Notes under the pieces: model-generated
Database searches by the model: none
What the model saw: the letters and a program-made list of their open reading frames with translations, nothing else
Told to the model about the DNA's origin: nothing
Shown: piece after piece, positions 60,577 to 64,000 of the stretch
Layout: each line of letters opens with the position of its first letter
Numbering within the stretch: position 1 is the stretch's first letter
Position numbers and translations under genes: made by a program
Assembly (NCBI GenBank): GCA_963558965.1
Contig: CAUWIT010000003.1
Location: 1 to 64,000, forward strand
DNA length: 64,000 nucleotides
Direction: 5' to 3'
Source: Gallibacter sp963558965
GTDB taxonomy: Bacteria; Bacillota; Clostridia; Peptostreptococcales; Anaerovoracaceae

Positions 60577-61089
60577 ATGAATGCACAAGATAGAAGAAAA
60601 AAAATACTGATAAAACTTATTAATTCGCAAGTACCTGTTAGTGCTTCTTCTCTTGCTGACGAATATAAAGTCAGTCGCCAAATTATAGTCGGTGATATAG
60701 CCCTTCTTCGTGCTGGAGGTCACGATATAACAGCAACACCACGAGGCTATGTTTTGGAAGGAGAAGAAACATCTCATCCTTTTGTAGGTATTATTGCGTG
60801 TAAACACACTTCAGAACAATTACGTGAAGAACTATATACAATCGTAGATTTTGGTGGCACTGTTATAGATGTTACTATTGAACACAGCATATATGGTCAG
60901 CTGTCAGGTCAGTTAAATATCTCATCTAGATATGAGGCAGATCTTTTCGTTGAAAGTGTAAGCGGTGAATCGGATAAGCCTCTTAGCACTATTTCAGGAG
61001 GTATACATCTTCACAAAATCGGTTGTAAAACAGAAGAAATCTTCGAAATGATCAAATCAAAATTAGAAGAAAAAGGATTTATATTATAA
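60577..61089 (+). CDS. Second NiaR-type repressor (HTH + 3H domain)
   Basis: 170 residues, same architecture as the protein at 53941: HTH (VPVSASSLADEYKVSRQIIVGDIALLRAGGHDITATPRGYVL) and 3H domain (IIACKHTSEQLREELYTIVDFGGTV, SGGIHLHKIGCK). The two are clear paralogues. ATG 60577 (MNAQDRRKK) is seven bases after a TATAAT and has no ribosome-binding site, so the mRNA may be leaderless; a GTG at 60529 lies inside the operator and is unlikely. Probably controls itself and the divergent transporter. Confidence 0.9.
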   Translation: MNAQDRRKKILIKLINSQVPVSASSLADEYKVSRQIIVGDIALLRAGGHDITATPRGYVLEGEETSHPFVGIIACKHTSEQLREELYTIVDFGGTVIDVTIEHSIYGQLSGQLNISSRYEADLFVESVSGESDKPLSTISGGIHLHKIGCKTEEIFEMIKSKLEEKGFIL

Positions 61090-61094
61090 AAAAT

Positions 61095-61135
61095 ACTCGC
61101 ATAGACTGGTTATCCAATTTATGCGAGTTTTGTTT
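61095..61135 (+). terminator. Intrinsic terminator after the second niaR
   Basis: ACTCGCATA (61095-61103) pairs with TATGCGAGT (61120-61128), followed by TTTTGTTTTATTG. Confidence 0.82.
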
Positions 61136-61177
61136 TATTGTTTTTTCTATTATTCTATTAGCAGTTGCTATAAGTTG

Positions 61178-62821
61178 CTATTCGTCACTTACTGCTGTGC
61201 TTAAGTTTAAAATACTCTTTTCAAGTTCAAGCAATTTATTGTTGATTTCATTAACTCTATTTACATCGCTAGTTTCTGAAATTGATAGATTTGCTCTGTA
61301 TAATAAGTCTTCCAAGTCATAGTGAACATCGGCAATACGCTTATGCATTTCCTCTATTGCTCCTTGATCAATTTCTTCTCTAATCACTTCTTCTTGACTT
61401 AGCTTAACTCCTGTTTCAAGCTCGTATTCGGAAACACCTGTAACAACAGTCGCATCCATACCTGTCACTTCTTTAACATGTTCTGCAAAATCATATTTTG
61501 CTTGCATTTCTCCATGAACTAAGAATAGCTGTTTAGGTTTTTGCTGAAAACTTCCAATCCAACTTGTTAATCCATTTTTGTCTGCATGACCTGAAAAACC
61601 TTCAAGATTGTAGATTTCCGCATTGACATGAACACTTTCACCAAATAGGTTTACATCTTTTATTCCGTCAATTAGCAACCTACCAAGTGTACCTTCAGCT
61701 TGATATCCTACAAATACAATACTTGACTTAGGATTCCACAAGTTATGTTTTAAGTGATGCCTAATACGACCTGCTTCACACATACCGCTGGCAGATATAA
61801 TTATTTTAGGTGAAGGATCAAGATTTAAGTATTGAGACTCCTGTGTTGTCTTTGTAAACTTCAATCCAGGGAAGTCTAAAGGATTGTCTCCTCTTCTTAA
61901 AAATTCTCTCGCCTCTTCATCGTAAACCTGAGCATTTTGTTTAAATACTTCTGTAGCATTAGTAGCCATAGGGCTATCAATATACACCTTCAATTTTTCA
62001 AGTTCATTTTTAAATTCGGGTTTTTCAGCATAAAACTTGTTAAACTCATATATAAGTTCTTGAGTTCTTCCTACTGCAAATGAAGGTATTACAATTGTTC
62101 CACCTCTTTTAGCAGTTTTTAAAATTATCTCGATCAAATCATCTATACTGTCTTGGTTAGGTGGATGTACCCTATTTCCATAAGTTGTTTCCATAATAAC
62201 AACATCTGCTTTTTTTATGACTTTTGGATCTCTTAAAATTGGTCTGCCAATAACCCCAAGGTCTCCTGAAAAAACTATTTTTGAAGTATGTTCGTCTTCT
62301 GTGGCCCAAATTTCAATAATAGATGAACCTAATATATGGCCTGCCTCATTGAAAACAACTTTTATATTTTCATTTATTTCTACAAGTTGATCATATAAAA
62401 CCGGCTTAACATATTTTAAAGTATCAACGGCATCGTTGTATGTATAAAGAGGTTCAACTAATTTTTTACCAGCTCTAAGAGCTTTTTTATTTTTCCATTC
62501 GGCTTCTTTTTCATGGATATATCCGCTATCTTTTAACATTATATCAAGTAGCTGAGCTGTAGCATCACTACAGTAGATATTTCCTTTAAACCCTCTTTTT
62601 ATTAGAAGTGGCAACCTACCACAATGGTCAATATGAGCATGTGATAAAACTACACATTCTATTTCTGCTGGATCAAATGGAAATGGCTCATAATTTAGAG
62701 CTTCTATTGTTTTGCCACCTTGAAATTGTCCACAGTCTAGTAATATTTTATGATCTCCCACTGTCAGCAAATGACATGAACCTGTAACTCCATTTGCTGC
62801 CCCACAAAATTTTATTTTCAT
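61178..62821 (-). CDS. MBL-fold/beta-CASP RNA-processing-type hydrolase
   Basis: 547 residues. Metallo-beta-lactamase half: GAANGVTGSCHLL, LSHAHIDHCGRLP (metal motif 2), NEAGHILGSS, VFSGDLG, METTYGNR. Beta-CASP insert: IPSFAVGRTQELIYEF, YIDSPMA, IIISASGMCEAGRIRHHLKHNL; then RNA-metabolising C-terminal motif GFSGHADKNGL and LVHGE. This is the bacterial CPSF73-like family, exo- or endoribonucleases; exact substrates unknown. A coiled C-terminal extension of about 90 residues follows the canonical end. Starts within the cysK stop (4-base overlap). Confidence 0.9.
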   Translation of the reverse strand: MKIKFCGAANGVTGSCHLLTVGDHKILLDCGQFQGGKTIEALNYEPFPFDPAEIECVVLSHAHIDHCGRLPLLIKRGFKGNIYCSDATAQLLDIMLKDSGYIHEKEAEWKNKKALRAGKKLVEPLYTYNDAVDTLKYVKPVLYDQLVEINENIKVVFNEAGHILGSSIIEIWATEDEHTSKIVFSGDLGVIGRPILRDPKVIKKADVVIMETTYGNRVHPPNQDSIDDLIEIILKTAKRGGTIVIPSFAVGRTQELIYEFNKFYAEKPEFKNELEKLKVYIDSPMATNATEVFKQNAQVYDEEAREFLRRGDNPLDFPGLKFTKTTQESQYLNLDPSPKIIISASGMCEAGRIRHHLKHNLWNPKSSIVFVGYQAEGTLGRLLIDGIKDVNLFGESVHVNAEIYNLEGFSGHADKNGLTSWIGSFQQKPKQLFLVHGEMQAKYDFAEHVKEVTGMDATVVTGVSEYELETGVKLSQEEVIREEIDQGAIEEMHKRIADVHYDLEDLLYRANLSISETSDVNRVNEINNKLLELEKSILNLSTAVSDE

Positions 62822-63738
62822 TTGAATACTCCTGTTGATAAATATCTTTCACCTGTATCCGGTAATACAACTACTATATTTTTGCCTTTGTTTTCTGGAC
62901 GTTTTGCCAACTCAGTTGCTGCTGACAATGCTGCTCCAGATGAAATACCGCACAATATACCTTCAGTTTTTGCAAGTTTATCTGTAATTTCATATGCATC
63001 TTCATCACTAACAGTTAAGACTTCATCATATATCTCTTGATTTAATACTTCTGGTATAAAGTTTGCACCTATTCCCTGTATCTTATGAGGTGCAGCCTTA
63101 CCTCCACTTAAAAGAGGTGATGATGCTGGCTCTACTGCAACAACTTTAATTTCAGGATTTTTTGATTTTAAATATTCAGAAGTTCCTGTCAATGTACCAC
63201 CTGTTCCAACTGCAGCTACAAAGATATCAACTTTTCCATCCATATCTTCCCAAATTTCTGGCCCAGTTGTCTCCCTGTGAGCTGTGGCATTTGCTGGATT
63301 TTCAAACTGGCCTGCAATCCATGAGCCTTCTATTTCCTTAGATAATTCTTCGGCTTTTTCAATAGCTCCTGCCATACCTTTTGCTCCTGGTGTTAAAATA
63401 ACCTCTGCACCGTAAGCCTTAATCAAATTAATTCTTTCTACACTCATAGAATCAGGCATTACTATTATAGCTCTATATCCTTTAGCTGTTGCATTTGCAG
63501 CAAGACCGATACCAGTATTCCCTGAAGTCGGTTCTATAATTGTACCTCCTGCTTTTAACAGGCCCTTTTCCTCTGCATCTTTAATCATATATTTTGCAAC
63601 CCTATCTTTTGCGCTACCACCTGGATTTATAGCTTCAACTTTGGCGATAATAGTTGCATCTAAATCTTTACCATAATTTCCAAGTTCTAAAAGAGGTGTT
63701 TTACCTACAAGCTCTGTCATATTTTTGTATACATTCAT
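62818..63738 (-). CDS. cysK: Cysteine synthase A
   Basis: PLP enzyme making cysteine from O-acetylserine and sulfide. The PLP lysine is in NPGGSAKDRVA, PTSGNTGIGLAANATAKGY binds substrate, and VAAVGTGGTLTGTSEYLK anchors the phosphate; EGILCGISSGAALSAA ends the fold. ATG 63738 (306 residues) is favoured with AAAGGAG ten bases upstream; 63765 would add nine residues that overlap this site. Co-transcribed with the beta-CASP gene. Confidence 0.95.
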   Translation of the reverse strand: MNVYKNMTELVGKTPLLELGNYGKDLDATIIAKVEAINPGGSAKDRVAKYMIKDAEEKGLLKAGGTIIEPTSGNTGIGLAANATAKGYRAIIVMPDSMSVERINLIKAYGAEVILTPGAKGMAGAIEKAEELSKEIEGSWIAGQFENPANATAHRETTGPEIWEDMDGKVDIFVAAVGTGGTLTGTSEYLKSKNPEIKVVAVEPASSPLLSGGKAAPHKIQGIGANFIPEVLNQEIYDEVLTVSDEDAYEITDKLAKTEGILCGISSGAALSAATELAKRPENKGKNIVVVLPDTGERYLSTGVFK

Positions 63739-63774
63739 AACTAGCCATCTCCTTTTACATTTCATACTTATTTT

Positions 63775-63805
63775 TTAAAAAAAGGCGCACAAATAAATTG
63801 TGCGC
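63775..63805 (-). terminator. Intrinsic terminator after the cyclophilin gene
   Basis: Minus-strand arms GCGCACAA and TTGTGCGC (63798-63805 and 63785-63792) followed by CTTTTTTT. It separates the cyclophilin from cysK. Confidence 0.88.
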
Positions 63806-63812
63806 ACATAAA

Positions 63813-64000
63813 CTACTCTACTATGATTGTTTTAATGATTTGATCTTCGTATGGGCAATCCATTGGATCAGTTTTTACTGATACGATTTTATCTGCTGCT
63901 TCCATACCTTCTGTTACTTTTCCAAATGCAGCATACTGTCCATCAAGATGTGGAGCATCTGCTACCATAATAAAGAACTGAGAACCTGCTGAGTTAGGAT
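63813..64000 (-). CDS. Cyclophilin-type peptidyl-prolyl isomerase, 3' part
   Basis: The minus strand from the window edge to the TAG at 63813 encodes about 61 residues ending the protein: PNSAGSQFFIMVADAPHLDG, then YAAFGKVTEGMEAADKIV and a final IKTIIVE. The NSxxSQFFI and LDG-xYAxFGxV motifs are those of bacterial PpiB cyclophilins (cis-trans isomerisation of proline bonds). The start and N-terminal half lie to the right of the window. Frame read directly from the sequence. Confidence 0.92.
   Translation of the reverse strand, partial: PNSAGSQFFIMVADAPHLDGQYAAFGKVTEGMEAADKIVSVKTDPMDCPYEDQIIKTIIVE

Noticed and set aside
1..64000. CRISPR array, prophage, insertion sequence or integrated element
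   Set aside because: No spaced direct repeats, transposase, integrase or phage genes were seen; the only direct repeats are the short tandem at 37435 and homopolymer tracts.

Overview
The window is chromosomal DNA from a low-GC, anaerobic-type Firmicute, most likely class Clostridia. Supporting signs are the AT-rich code, strong AGGAGG ribosome-binding sites, CodY, HslUV, sigma-54 next to the glycolytic operon, a thiamine operon using radical-SAM ThiH, nadABC with a NiaR-type repressor, and short intergenic spacers with intrinsic terminators. The genus cannot be fixed by eye. There is no phage, IS element or CRISPR array, and almost all of the DNA is housekeeping.

Layout. 1-10 kb (minus strand): a truncated tRNA-Val, the tail genes hflX-yvyE, codY, and the operon yraN-yifB-dprA-topA-hslV-hslU (DNA uptake/processing, topoisomerase, ATP-dependent protease). 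10-12 kb: a HAD phosphatase and a small metallo-beta-lactamase hydrolase. 11.7-19.3 kb (plus): ppx-ppk (polyphosphate) and trkA-trkH-trkH (cation uptake). 19.3-22.6 kb (minus): rnr, secG and a MocA-like/ModE-like fusion. 22.7-27.3 kb: a type II ABC importer (binding protein divergent from permease, ATPase and methyltransferase) sharing a 32-bp palindrome; with the ModE-like fusion it looks like a molybdate/tungstate locus. 27.5-29.4 kb: a sortase-anchored surface protein whose start is out of frame by one base in a poly-A tract. 29.4-35.2 kb (minus): rpoN, gap, pgk, tpiA, eno. 35.2-42.6 kb: trmL, a short homoserine dehydrogenase, a SEC-C protein, a MATE exporter, DUF1893, an ECF S component, nth, and a DUF5685/J-domain pair. 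42.7-46.5 kb (plus): TPP riboswitch and thiSFGH-tenI. 46.5-50.8 kb (minus): an M18 aminopeptidase, purA and purB. 50.9-54.5 kb (plus): nadA-nadB-nadC-niaR. 54.5-58.3 kb (minus): acn-icd-gntR. 58.3-61.1 kb: a DNA methyltransferase, a cobalamin riboswitch with no gene behind it, a PTS-EIIC-like transporter and a second NiaR. 61.1-64 kb (minus): a beta-CASP nuclease-like protein, cysK and the end of a cyclophilin.

How they work together. Several units carry their own switch: TPP for the thiazole branch of thiamine; NiaR-type boxes before nadA and before the PTS-like gene/second niaR; a perfect palindrome over the acn promoter beside its own GntR gene; and a CodY-like box before codY. The observations I would follow first are the orphan B12 riboswitch with structured RNA between two terminators, the two-NiaR circuit that points to a PTS-like protein as a niacin-related transporter, the molybdate-like locus with two unusual fusions, the Ser-Gly-Gly-Gly TrkH paralogue, and the poly-A frameshift in the surface protein. 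All functional calls are by eye from sequence; no database search was run.
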